Assembly (NCBI GenBank): GCA_004195045.1
Contig: SGBC01000002.1
Location: 248,001-312,000, forward strand
DNA: 64,000 bases
Origin: Candidatus Acididesulfobacter guangdongensis
GTDB taxonomy: Bacteria > SZUA-79 > Acidulodesulfobacterales > Acidulodesulfobacteraceae
Direction of reading: 5' to 3'
Position 1 is the first letter of the stretch. The number at the start of each line of letters is the position of its first letter. The notes below the pieces were generated by a model. The model was given only the letters and a program-made list of their open reading frames with translations. It did not search any database and was not told the DNA's origin. This document shows, piece by piece, positions 46,783 through 55,413 of the stretch. A program made the translations under genes and the position numbers.

Positions 46783-48708
46783 ATGGCAGAACAGAAAGGT
46801 TCTTTGACAAGCTCTGAGGTATTAAGCAATTTTACCATTGAAGAAGTAAATACCGACCTGCTTATTGTCGGCGGAGGTATGGCAGGATGCGGCGCCGCTT
46901 TCGAAATTAAAAAGTGGGCTCCTAAAGATATGAAAATAACTATGGTTGAAAAAGCGGCTATCGATAGAAGCGGAGCAGTAGCTCAAGGTCTATCGGCAAT
47001 AAACACTTATCTCGGCGATAATCAGCCGGAAGATTACGTTAAAATGGTCTCAAACGACCTTATGGGTATAACAAGGGAAGACCTTATATATGATGTAGGC
47101 AGACATGTTGACAGTTCCGTGCATCTTTTTGAAAAATTAGGACTTCCTATTATGAAAGAAGATGAAGAAGATAAAAGGACGCTGGCTGAAGGCGCTAAAC
47201 CGTTGAGAGCCGGAAAATGGCAGATAATGATTCACGGCGAATCATTTAAAGTTTTAGTCGCAGAGGCTGCAAGAAAAGCTCTGGGCGATGAAAATATTTA
47301 TGAAAGAGTATTTATTATAAGACTTCTGATGGATGAGAATAATCCGAACAGAGTTGCAGGAGCCATAGGTTTTAGCTTAAGAGAAGCAAAGATATATATC
47401 TATAAGGCAAAAGCCGTAATGATGGCATGCGGCGGGGCAGTCAACGTGTTCAGACCGCGCTCGCAGGCGGAAGGCATGGGAAGAACGTGGTATGCATTAT
47501 GGAATGCAGGTTCTACTTATGCTATGGGTTTTGAAGCAGGCGCTGAAATGACTACTATGGAAAACAGATTTGTGCCAAACAGATTTAAAGACGGTTACGG
47601 TCCTGTCGGCGCATGGTTTACACTATTTAAATCCAGAGTTAAAAACGCATACGGCGATGACTATATGCAGAAATGGGGAGAAATGCTGAAAGACTATGCT
47701 CCATACGGATTATCTCAGGTTCCTGCCACATGTTTATGGAATCACGTTATGTTAAAAGACTGGCATGAGGGCAACGGTCCGTTTTTTATGGATACAAGCG
47801 GCGCTATAAAAAAATTATATGAAACATTACCTGAAAAAAGACAAAAGTCATTGGAAAGCGACGCATGGGAAGATTTTCTTGATATGACGATTGCTCAGGC
47901 AGGTCTATGGGCGGCTATGGATATAGACCCGAAGGATACAAACTCGGAGGTCATGCCCACAGAGCCTTATCTTTTAGGGTCTCATGCAGGCGCCTGCGGT
48001 ATGTGGGTAAGCGGTCCAAAAGATATATCGCCTCAAGAATGGCATTGGGGTTATAATAGAATGACAACCGTAAGCGGTCTGTTTACGGCAGGTGACGGTG
48101 TTGGAGCTTCAGGACATAAATTTTCTTCAGGTTCATTTACGGAAGGGCGGTTAGCCGGAAAATCTGCGGTAAAATTCATATTGGACGACCCGGGATTTAA
48201 ACCCACGGTTTATGCTGACGGACAGGCTCTTGCGGAAGAAATATACAGACCTATGATTCAGTTCGAAACATTTAAAAATTATTCTACAGATCCGAGCGTA
48301 AATCCGAATTATATCAGTCCTAGATTATATCTTTACAGGCTCAATAAGATTATGGACGAATATGTTGCAGGAACGTCAAATTTTTACAGAACAAACGGAA
48401 AGTCGTTAGAAAGGGGACTGGAACTTTTAAATAAACTTAAAGAAGATTCTAAAAAGTTGGCGGCAGGCAATCTTCACGAGCTTATGCGCGCATGGGAAAA
48501 CTATCACAGGTCGGTTGTAGGAGAACTTCATCTAAGGCATATTTTATTCAGGGAAGAAACAAGGTACCCGGGTTTCTATTACAGAATGGACCATCAGAAA
48601 TTAGATGAAGTGAACTGGAAGGTTTTTGTAAATTCAAAGATAAATAAATCAACCGGTGAGGTTGAAGTATTTAAAAAACCGTGGTTAGAAATAGTTCCTA
48701 AAAATTAA
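46783..48708 (+). CDS. aprA: Adenylylsulfate reductase alpha subunit (FAD)
   Basis: Reduces APS to sulfite and AMP at FAD, or the reverse. LLIVGGGMAGCGAAFEIKKW (Rossmann, ~residues 27-45), AAIDRSGAVAQGLSAINTYLG, ETLPEKR and the FAD segment GVGASGHKFSSGSFTEGRLAGKSA are characteristic. 641 residues, near the usual size, with no low-complexity insert, in contrast to QmoB. Acts in the cytoplasm with AprB and receives or donates electrons through QmoABC. Confidence 0.97.
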   Translation: MAEQKGSLTSSEVLSNFTIEEVNTDLLIVGGGMAGCGAAFEIKKWAPKDMKITMVEKAAIDRSGAVAQGLSAINTYLGDNQPEDYVKMVSNDLMGITREDLIYDVGRHVDSSVHLFEKLGLPIMKEDEEDKRTLAEGAKPLRAGKWQIMIHGESFKVLVAEAARKALGDENIYERVFIIRLLMDENNPNRVAGAIGFSLREAKIYIYKAKAVMMACGGAVNVFRPRSQAEGMGRTWYALWNAGSTYAMGFEAGAEMTTMENRFVPNRFKDGYGPVGAWFTLFKSRVKNAYGDDYMQKWGEMLKDYAPYGLSQVPATCLWNHVMLKDWHEGNGPFFMDTSGAIKKLYETLPEKRQKSLESDAWEDFLDMTIAQAGLWAAMDIDPKDTNSEVMPTEPYLLGSHAGACGMWVSGPKDISPQEWHWGYNRMTTVSGLFTAGDGVGASGHKFSSGSFTEGRLAGKSAVKFILDDPGFKPTVYADGQALAEEIYRPMIQFETFKNYSTDPSVNPNYISPRLYLYRLNKIMDEYVAGTSNFYRTNGKSLERGLELLNKLKEDSKKLAAGNLHELMRAWENYHRSVVGELHLRHILFREETRYPGFYYRMDHQKLDEVNWKVFVNSKINKSTGEVEVFKKPWLEIVPKN

Positions 48709-48797
48709 TTTATTTAACTTAAATATTTAATTTAAATCCGCATGATACCTTACGACATGATATTTAATATGTTAATCTGTATCATGCTTGACAATCG

Positions 48798-50234
48798 GTG
48801 AGTAAATTGAACGAAAAACCTGTTCTTATTATCGGCGGAGGATTCAGCGGCATATCTGCGGCTCTTGAAATAACCGAGTCATCGTCAAAGTCTGTTATTG
48901 TAGTGGAAAAAAATCCGTACATCGGAGGCAGAGTTTTGCAGATGTATAAATATTTCCCAAAATTATGTCCGTCGTTTTGCGGCTTTGAGATTAATTTAAG
49001 AAGAGTTAAGTCAGCCGATGAAAGCAGGATAAAATTTTATGTTTCATCAGAAATAGAAGAAATTACAGAAATTCAGAAAAACTCAGGCGAAACGGAAATC
49101 GTAAACGGTGATGCGTCGGTGCAGGGGAAGATTTCATCTTTGCCGGCAGACGCATCGGCTGGAAGCAGGATGACCGCCGTCGTTGATGTTAATGTTAATA
49201 GTAATAATTATGGTAATGGCAGCGGTTGTGTTAACGGCTATAAAGTTAAAATAAGGCAGAAACCGCAGTATATTAACGACAACTGCACTATATGCGGCGA
49301 ATGCGCAAAAGTGTGTCCTGAAAACAGATTGAATGATTTTAATTATAACATGGACACTCAGAAAGCTATTTATATAACAAATATATCCGCTTATCCGTCA
49401 AAATACAATATTGATGCTGAAGCGTGTAAATTTGATTCATGCAAAAAATGCGAAACCGTCTGCAGATACGATGCTATAAATTTTAATACAAAAGAAGAAA
49501 TATTCGACATAGAAGCAGAATCTATTGTCATGGCTTCAGGCTGGAAACCTTATGATGCAGAAAAAATTACAAATCTCGGTTTCGGCAAATATAAAAATGT
49601 AATCACGAATGTTATGATGGAAAGGCTTGCGGCGGATAGCGGTCCTACAGGCGGAAAAATTCTGAGACCGTCTGACGGCAAAGAAGCTAAGAATGTTGCA
49701 TTCGTGCAATGCGCAGGTTCGAGAAATGAAAATCATCTGCCGTACTGCTCGGCAATATGCTGCTTAGCCTCCTTGAAGCAGTCAATCTATCTCAGGGAAA
49801 AAAATCCGGAATCCAATTCTACGATTTTTTATATTGATATAAGAACGCCCGGAAGATATGAAAAGTTTTATAATAGGGCGTCATCTGACGAAAGAACTAA
49901 GTTTATTAAAGGGATTGTAGCAAATATATTTGAAGATGAACTTTCTGGAGACCTTTTTCTTGAAGCGGAAGATATACTTTCAGGCAAAAAAATAAAATTC
50001 AGAGCCGATATGGTAGTTCTTGCGGCAGGAATGGTCCCTAATCGACCTGCTATAAAAACAGGCAATGTTAAATTCGCCTATGACGCTAACGGTTTTCTAT
50101 TTAACCAGAATGAAAATTTAGGAATTTTTTCGGCAGGCGTTGCAAAGAACCCTACCGATGTTTACAGTTCAGTTCAGGCTTCAACAGGAGCCGCTCTTTC
50201 CGTTTTACAGTTTTCCGCTAATAAAAGAGGTTAA
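48798..50234 (+). CDS. qmoA: Quinone-interacting membrane-bound oxidoreductase subunit A
   Basis: HdrA-like flavoprotein of the Qmo complex linking menaquinol to APS reductase. PVLIIGGGFSGISAALEI binds FAD; NCTICGECAKVCPE and CKFDSCKKCETVCRYDAI are Fe-S motifs; LPYCSAICCLASLKQSIYL matches HdrA. The start is GTG. 478 residues, some 60 above the usual size: a Ser/Asn/Asp/Ala-rich insert lies at about residues 95-150. Followed after 7 bp by qmoB. Confidence 0.94.
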   Translation: MSKLNEKPVLIIGGGFSGISAALEITESSSKSVIVVEKNPYIGGRVLQMYKYFPKLCPSFCGFEINLRRVKSADESRIKFYVSSEIEEITEIQKNSGETEIVNGDASVQGKISSLPADASAGSRMTAVVDVNVNSNNYGNGSGCVNGYKVKIRQKPQYINDNCTICGECAKVCPENRLNDFNYNMDTQKAIYITNISAYPSKYNIDAEACKFDSCKKCETVCRYDAINFNTKEEIFDIEAESIVMASGWKPYDAEKITNLGFGKYKNVITNVMMERLAADSGPTGGKILRPSDGKEAKNVAFVQCAGSRNENHLPYCSAICCLASLKQSIYLREKNPESNSTIFYIDIRTPGRYEKFYNRASSDERTKFIKGIVANIFEDELSGDLFLEAEDILSGKKIKFRADMVVLAAGMVPNRPAIKTGNVKFAYDANGFLFNQNENLGIFSAGVAKNPTDVYSSVQASTGAALSVLQFSANKRG

Positions 50235-50241
50235 ATAAAAT

Positions 50242-53200
50242 ATGGACAATAAGCTTGGAGTTTATATATGCTCGGGATGCGATATAGGTAAATGCCTGAA
50301 TATAGAAGAACTCGAAAATATTGCAAAAAGCGAATATAAACCGGAAATTTGCAGAGTGAATAATTTTCTCTGCTCTAAAGAAGGTTTAAATATTATCAAT
50401 GAAGATATCAAATCTTCCGGACTTAATAAAATAGTTATAGCGGCGTGTTCAATGAGGTCAAAACAGGATGTATTCAGTTTTGACCCGTCAAAAATATTTA
50501 CGGAAAGGGTTAATTTAAGAGAACACGTGATATGGGTGAGCGAACCAAACAGCAAAGGTGCTCAGATGCTTGCCGAAGATTATTTAAGAATGGGGATAGC
50601 AAGAGCAAAAAAAGCTGAAATTACTGTTCCTCTGACAGCAGAATTAAATAAGACTATTCTAGTTGTTGGCGGAGGCGTTACTGGTTTAACCGCCGCTCTG
50701 AATTCCGCAAAAGCAGGATATGATGTAATATTAATAGAGAAAAAAGAGCATCTGGGCGGATTCCCATATCTAAAGTATAAAAAATGGGAGACAAGCCCGC
50801 CTTTCGAAGATAATCTGCTTATTAAAAATGACCTTGGCAGACTTATCGATAATGTTGAAGGTTCTAAAAAAATTAAAATATATAAAAATTCTGAAATTGG
50901 TGAGATATCCGGTGCCCCGGGAAAATTTGAAGTAAAAATAAAAGTAAAAACAATTACAAATTCCGGTTCAGATTCAGATTTTAGTTCCGATAAAAGTATA
51001 AAAGATAAATCTGATATATATATAAATGATAAAAATAGTAAAAATATAAATGAAGAAACCGTTATTGAAAAAGCCGGCGCAATCATTGTAGCAACCGGAT
51101 GGAAACCGTATGATGCGCATAATCTTTCCTATTTAGGATACGGTTTGTCTCCTGATATTCTGACGAATGTCGAACTTGAAGAACTTTATTCCGAACTGTA
51201 TTTAAAAAGCGGCGATGAAAATTTTGCCGTTAAAAGAAAATCCGATGGCAAGGATGTCAAATCTGTTGCGTTTATTTTATGTGCCGGTTCAAGAGACGAA
51301 AACTATCTGCCTTACTGTTCTACCGTCTGCTGCATGACTTCCTTGAAAGAAGCTAATGCGTTCAGAAAAAATAATCCGGATGCCAAAGTATATATAATAT
51401 ACCGCGATATAAGAACGCCGGGCGAATATGAAAATTATTATAAAAGTATGCAGAATGACGACGGAATATTTATGGTTAAAGGAATTATGTCCGATGTCGC
51501 ATATGACGGAAAAAATAATACTATAAAGTTAAAAGTCAATAATACGCTTTTTGGAGGCAGTCTTGATTTAAATGTGGATATGGTTATACTTGCTTCCGGT
51601 ATGGTTCCTAATTCCGGTAATTTTACGGCAAATGACGAAGTAGTTTCTGCAGGTGGCGATTCTGTTGTCATGCAGACGCAAGAACAGGAACAATGCAAAC
51701 AATGTCAGAATCAAAATGAAGCCGGCGTTCAGAATCAAAATAGCGGCAATAACCAAAACCAGATTCAGCTCGGTAATAAGATACATATCAATGGTAAAAG
51801 CGGCACGGCTGCTGTTTTGTCCGCTAACGGCGATAACAGTGTTGATATTGATAATAATAACAACAATGACGATAATAAAATATCTGCCGGCGGAGCAAAT
51901 CAGAAAACTTCGTCAATATCCGTAAAAACATCAAAAATTACCATTCCCGGTATGGGCAATGCTAATGCTGAAAATAAATCTATAAATACAAATTTAGATG
52001 CAAATGCAAACAAAAATATAAATACGCCTGAATCTGTATCAGCGGCATCTGATGTTGTAACAACCAAAAGCAGTATCAATATTCAACGAAGCAGTATAAA
52101 CATAAATCCTGTTGCAGGAAATAATAGTAATAATAGCAGCAGTGCCGGTAATGATGCTAATGATCGCAGTGCTTCCTTAACAACCAAAAGCAGTATCAAT
52201 ATTCAACGAAGCAGTATAAACATAAATCCTGTTGCAGGAAATAATAGTAATAATAGCAGCAGTGCCGGTAATGATGCTAATGATCGCAGTGCTTCCTTAA
52301 CAACCAAAAGCAGTATTAATATTCAACGAAGCAGTATAAACATAAATCCTGTTGCAGGAAATAATAGTAATAATAGCAGCGGCAGCGCGGCTAATAACAA
52401 TAATATAAGCAAGGATGATAAAGCAGCGGACAGGGTTAATGAAGCTGATAATGATAAAATCGGCGGTTCTAATCCTGCTGTTATTAGAAGCAGTTTCAGT
52501 ATTAATATTAATAATAATAAAGACGGAAACAAAGATTTAAATAACAGAGATAATACTGCAGATACATCAAAACCTTCAAATCTCGGCAATAGCAGCGTAA
52601 ATAGCAATATAAATGTAAATGCCGTTTCCGGCACCGCTGCATCTATAAATGTAAACGCAATAGGGGCTGTGTCAACCGCATCAGAAAGCGTCGCATCTTC
52701 TCTGCAGCCGCCTCCTGCATCATCGCGTGCTTCCGATGCAGCGGCTTCATGCTGTACGTCCTTGCCGTCCGGTTCGGCGTCTGCCTTAAAAACTAACAGT
52801 AAAGGCGGTCTTCTTAATTTGACATATAGACAGGGCAAGGAAATGCCTGACCTTATATACGGTTTTCCGGATTCTAATTTTATTTGTTTTCCTTATGAAT
52901 CGAGAAGAACCGGTATATATCCGGCCGGTTCCGTCAGAGCGCCGATGGATACTGTATTTTCCGTTGACGATGCAAAGGGAGCGGTTCTTAAATCAATACA
53001 GTGCATTGAGCAGACTTCTAAGGGGAGAGCCGTACATCCAAGGTCAAATGATACTACTTATCCGTTTTTTGACCTGCAAAGATGTACGCAATGCAAAAGA
53101 TGCACGGAGGAATGTCCTTTTGGAGCTATCGACGAAGATGAAAAAGGCACGCCTAAACCAAATCCGGAAAGATGCAGAAGGTGTGGGGTTTGCATGGGAG

Positions 53201-53712
53201 CGTGTCCGGTTAAGATTATTTCGTTTAAGAATTATTCGGTAGATATAATAGGTTCAATGCTGAAAAGCATAAATGTTCCGGGCGAGGCTGAAAAAATCGA
53301 TGATTTCAGAATATTGGTCTTCGCCTGTGAAAATGATGCATATCCTGCTCTTGATATTGCAGGAATGAATAAGATACAGCTTCCTTCAAATATAAGGGTT
53401 ATTCCGGTAAGATGTCTTGGTTCTATAAACAATGTGTGGTATGCCGACGCTCTTTCAAGAGGAATAGACGGGATACTTCTTTTAGGCTGTAAATTTGGAG
53501 ATGATTATCAATGCCATTTCATCAAAGGTTCAGAATTGGCATCTTATAGAATGGAAAATCTTAAAGAAACTTTAACAAGATTGGTGCTGGAATCCGAAAG
53601 AATAAAACAGGTTCAGTTAGAATTTTCAGATTACCGGAAATTGCCTGATATATTAAATGAGTTTGCGGACAAAATAAAATCTTTAGGTCCGAATCCATAT
53701 AAGGAATTTTGA
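50242..53712 (+). CDS. qmoB: Quinone-interacting membrane-bound oxidoreductase subunit B with giant low-complexity insert
   Basis: HdrA/MvhD-like flavoprotein of Qmo. N-terminal YICSGCDIGKCLN, FAD site ILVVGGGVTGLTAALNSAKAG (about 136-156) and LPYCSTVCCMTSLKEA form the HdrA part. C-terminal ferredoxin motifs CTQCKRCTEECPFGAI and CRRCGVCMGACPVKII precede an MvhD-like domain (VFACENDAYPALDIAG, LLGCKFGDDYQCHF). The family is roughly 750 residues; this one is 1156. The excess is one block, about residues 457-853 (nt 51610-52800), of Asn/Ser/Ala/Asp/Gly with 40-residue repeats. Flanking domains are intact and in frame, so the protein may still work. Confidence 0.93.
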   Translation: MDNKLGVYICSGCDIGKCLNIEELENIAKSEYKPEICRVNNFLCSKEGLNIINEDIKSSGLNKIVIAACSMRSKQDVFSFDPSKIFTERVNLREHVIWVSEPNSKGAQMLAEDYLRMGIARAKKAEITVPLTAELNKTILVVGGGVTGLTAALNSAKAGYDVILIEKKEHLGGFPYLKYKKWETSPPFEDNLLIKNDLGRLIDNVEGSKKIKIYKNSEIGEISGAPGKFEVKIKVKTITNSGSDSDFSSDKSIKDKSDIYINDKNSKNINEETVIEKAGAIIVATGWKPYDAHNLSYLGYGLSPDILTNVELEELYSELYLKSGDENFAVKRKSDGKDVKSVAFILCAGSRDENYLPYCSTVCCMTSLKEANAFRKNNPDAKVYIIYRDIRTPGEYENYYKSMQNDDGIFMVKGIMSDVAYDGKNNTIKLKVNNTLFGGSLDLNVDMVILASGMVPNSGNFTANDEVVSAGGDSVVMQTQEQEQCKQCQNQNEAGVQNQNSGNNQNQIQLGNKIHINGKSGTAAVLSANGDNSVDIDNNNNNDDNKISAGGANQKTSSISVKTSKITIPGMGNANAENKSINTNLDANANKNINTPESVSAASDVVTTKSSINIQRSSININPVAGNNSNNSSSAGNDANDRSASLTTKSSINIQRSSININPVAGNNSNNSSSAGNDANDRSASLTTKSSINIQRSSININPVAGNNSNNSSGSAANNNNISKDDKAADRVNEADNDKIGGSNPAVIRSSFSININNNKDGNKDLNNRDNTADTSKPSNLGNSSVNSNINVNAVSGTAASINVNAIGAVSTASESVASSLQPPPASSRASDAAASCCTSLPSGSASALKTNSKGGLLNLTYRQGKEMPDLIYGFPDSNFICFPYESRRTGIYPAGSVRAPMDTVFSVDDAKGAVLKSIQCIEQTSKGRAVHPRSNDTTYPFFDLQRCTQCKRCTEECPFGAIDEDEKGTPKPNPERCRRCGVCMGACPVKIISFKNYSVDIIGSMLKSINVPGEAEKIDDFRILVFACENDAYPALDIAGMNKIQLPSNIRVIPVRCLGSINNVWYADALSRGIDGILLLGCKFGDDYQCHFIKGSELASYRMENLKETLTRLVLESERIKQVQLEFSDYRKLPDILNEFADKIKSLGPNPYKEF
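52058..52380. repeat. 120-bp tandem repeat inside qmoB (2.7 copies)
   Basis: Period is exactly 120 bp (40 codons): copy 1 at 52058-52177, copy 2 at 52178-52297 and partial copy 3 at 52298-52380. Copies 1 and 2 are identical except for the first boundary; copy 3 differs at one base (T at 52317). Each unit encodes KSSINIQRSSININPVAGNN plus a Ser/Asn-rich linker. The near identity shows recent amplification. Confidence 0.97.
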
Positions 53713-53855
53713 TTTATTTATTTGTTTCAGCAGATACTGTGAATAAACAGCTTTGCAGTTATATTTTATAGAATATGAATTATTTAATTATTAATTATTG
53801 TTTATATTAATTATTTATAGTGCAATCAAGTTTCAGTTTTGGGAGATAAAAATAT

Positions 53856-55172
53856 ATGTCCAGCAATTCACTAAACGGCAAAGGCATTAATATCAACGGC
53901 AACAATAACGATATTAATAATTTCAATCTTGTTAAAAATATCAGGGATATCGGAGACAGTCCTTTTAAAAAATGTTTTCAGTGCGGCACGTGTTCTGCAA
54001 TATGCCCTTTGTCGTCTGACAATAAACCTTTTCCTCGAAAAGAGATGATATGGTCGCAGTGGGGTTTAAAAAATGAATTGGAAAGCGACCTTGATCCGTG
54101 GCTGTGTTATTATTGCGGAAAATGCTCCGAGTTCTGTCCTAGAAAAACAGACCCCGGTCAACTTATGATGTCGCTTCGACGCTGGCTGACTACCGTTTAC
54201 GACTGGACAGGAATTTCCAGACTGCTTTATAAATCCAAAATTGCAGAGTATATTGCGTTGTTAATCGTGGCAGTGATTGTATTTATAGAATGGGCGGTTC
54301 TTTTTGGATTAACCCCTCCTTCCAATGCAAATATCAGCGGCAATGCAGGTGTGATGAGCAGCGTAGGCGGCGGCAATAAAATACTGACTATTAATCAAAT
54401 GGTTCCGGCATACAAGATAGATTATTTTTTTGATTATCCCATGATAGTTATACTTTCAGCGCTGCTGCTCTCATTTATTTTTAATATGTTTAAAAAAACT
54501 GTTTTAAGCGATAAAAATGTCAAGATTCCGTTTAAACTTTATTTTACTGAATTATGGGCGCTGATATTTAATTTTTTTACGCAGATAAGATTCTCAAAAT
54601 GCGAAGATGAAGAAGCGCAGAAGGAGACTTTTTTTAAAAAACTTTCTGAAGGAAAATATAATTTCTGGCTTACGCACGTGTTTCTTATGACCAGCTATGT
54701 AGCTTTATTTATAGGAATAGTAGTTTTCTTAAAATGGTTTCAGACTGATGATAAATATGTATTGTTCCATACTATATTATTTGATTATTATGCAAGTATA
54801 GGACTCATATTCGGAACTATTTATTTTGCATATAAAAGACTCACAAAGAAAATTGAAAGAAGCAAATTTTCTCATCATACCGACTGGGCGTTTATCGTAC
54901 TGCTTTTTATGACCGCTTTTACAGGAATACTATTGAGGGCTTTCGTTGTTTATAAAGATCCCTCGTCGTGGATTTTTTACTTATATCTAATTCACTTGAT
55001 GATAGTAATTCCTATGCTTGTCATTGAAGTGCCGTTTTCTAAATGGTCTCATCTTGCATATAGACCTATTGCAATTTATTTTTCAGCATTAAAAGAAAAA
55101 GCTGTAAAACTTAATGAAGCCGGGTCCGACGTTTCAGATGGCGCTGCAGCAGCTGCCGAAGATAATTTGTAA
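53856..55172 (+). CDS. qmoC: Quinone-interacting membrane-bound oxidoreductase subunit C
   Basis: Fusion of an HdrC-like ferredoxin (CFQCGTCSAICPLSSD and CYYCGKCSEFCPRKTDPG) with an HdrE/NarI-like membrane domain of several helices that binds heme b and quinone (helices near residues 125-145, 190-210, 265-290, 345-370, 375-395). Anchors QmoAB to the inner membrane. 438 residues, somewhat long: Asn/Asp-rich N-terminus, a Gly/Asn/Ser loop (NANISGNAGVMSSVGGGNK) and a short Ala-rich tail. Good GGGAGA Shine-Dalgarno. Confidence 0.95.
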   Translation: MSSNSLNGKGININGNNNDINNFNLVKNIRDIGDSPFKKCFQCGTCSAICPLSSDNKPFPRKEMIWSQWGLKNELESDLDPWLCYYCGKCSEFCPRKTDPGQLMMSLRRWLTTVYDWTGISRLLYKSKIAEYIALLIVAVIVFIEWAVLFGLTPPSNANISGNAGVMSSVGGGNKILTINQMVPAYKIDYFFDYPMIVILSALLLSFIFNMFKKTVLSDKNVKIPFKLYFTELWALIFNFFTQIRFSKCEDEEAQKETFFKKLSEGKYNFWLTHVFLMTSYVALFIGIVVFLKWFQTDDKYVLFHTILFDYYASIGLIFGTIYFAYKRLTKKIERSKFSHHTDWAFIVLLFMTAFTGILLRAFVVYKDPSSWIFYLYLIHLMIVIPMLVIEVPFSKWSHLAYRPIAIYFSALKEKAVKLNEAGSDVSDGAAAAAEDNL

Positions 55173-55232
55173 TTTTTTTTGTCTTTATCATGGTATAATT
55201 AAATTAAGATTGGTTAATCTGTTTGCTAATTG

Positions 55233-55277
55233 TTTATATAACTTAATTATTTATATAACTTAATTATTTATATAACT
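55233..55277. repeat. 17-bp tandem repeat upstream of hppA
   Basis: Unit TTTATATAACTTAATTA at 55233-55249 and 55250-55266 plus a partial third copy to 55277, in the qmoC-hppA gap. Confidence 0.85.
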
Positions 55278-55413
55278 GATTTTTTCAAATTAAAATAAAA
55301 ATAATTTAATTTGTTTATAGATTTTATTTTATTCTATTTTAATTAATTCTATTTTAATTCGTTTGTTAATTTAATTAGTTGCCAATATAACCTAAATAAA
55401 AAAGGCACTCATC

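Noticed and set aside
52058-52380. 120-bp repeats considered as a CRISPR array or transposon
   Set aside because: Continuous tandem coding repeats without spacers or inverted ends.
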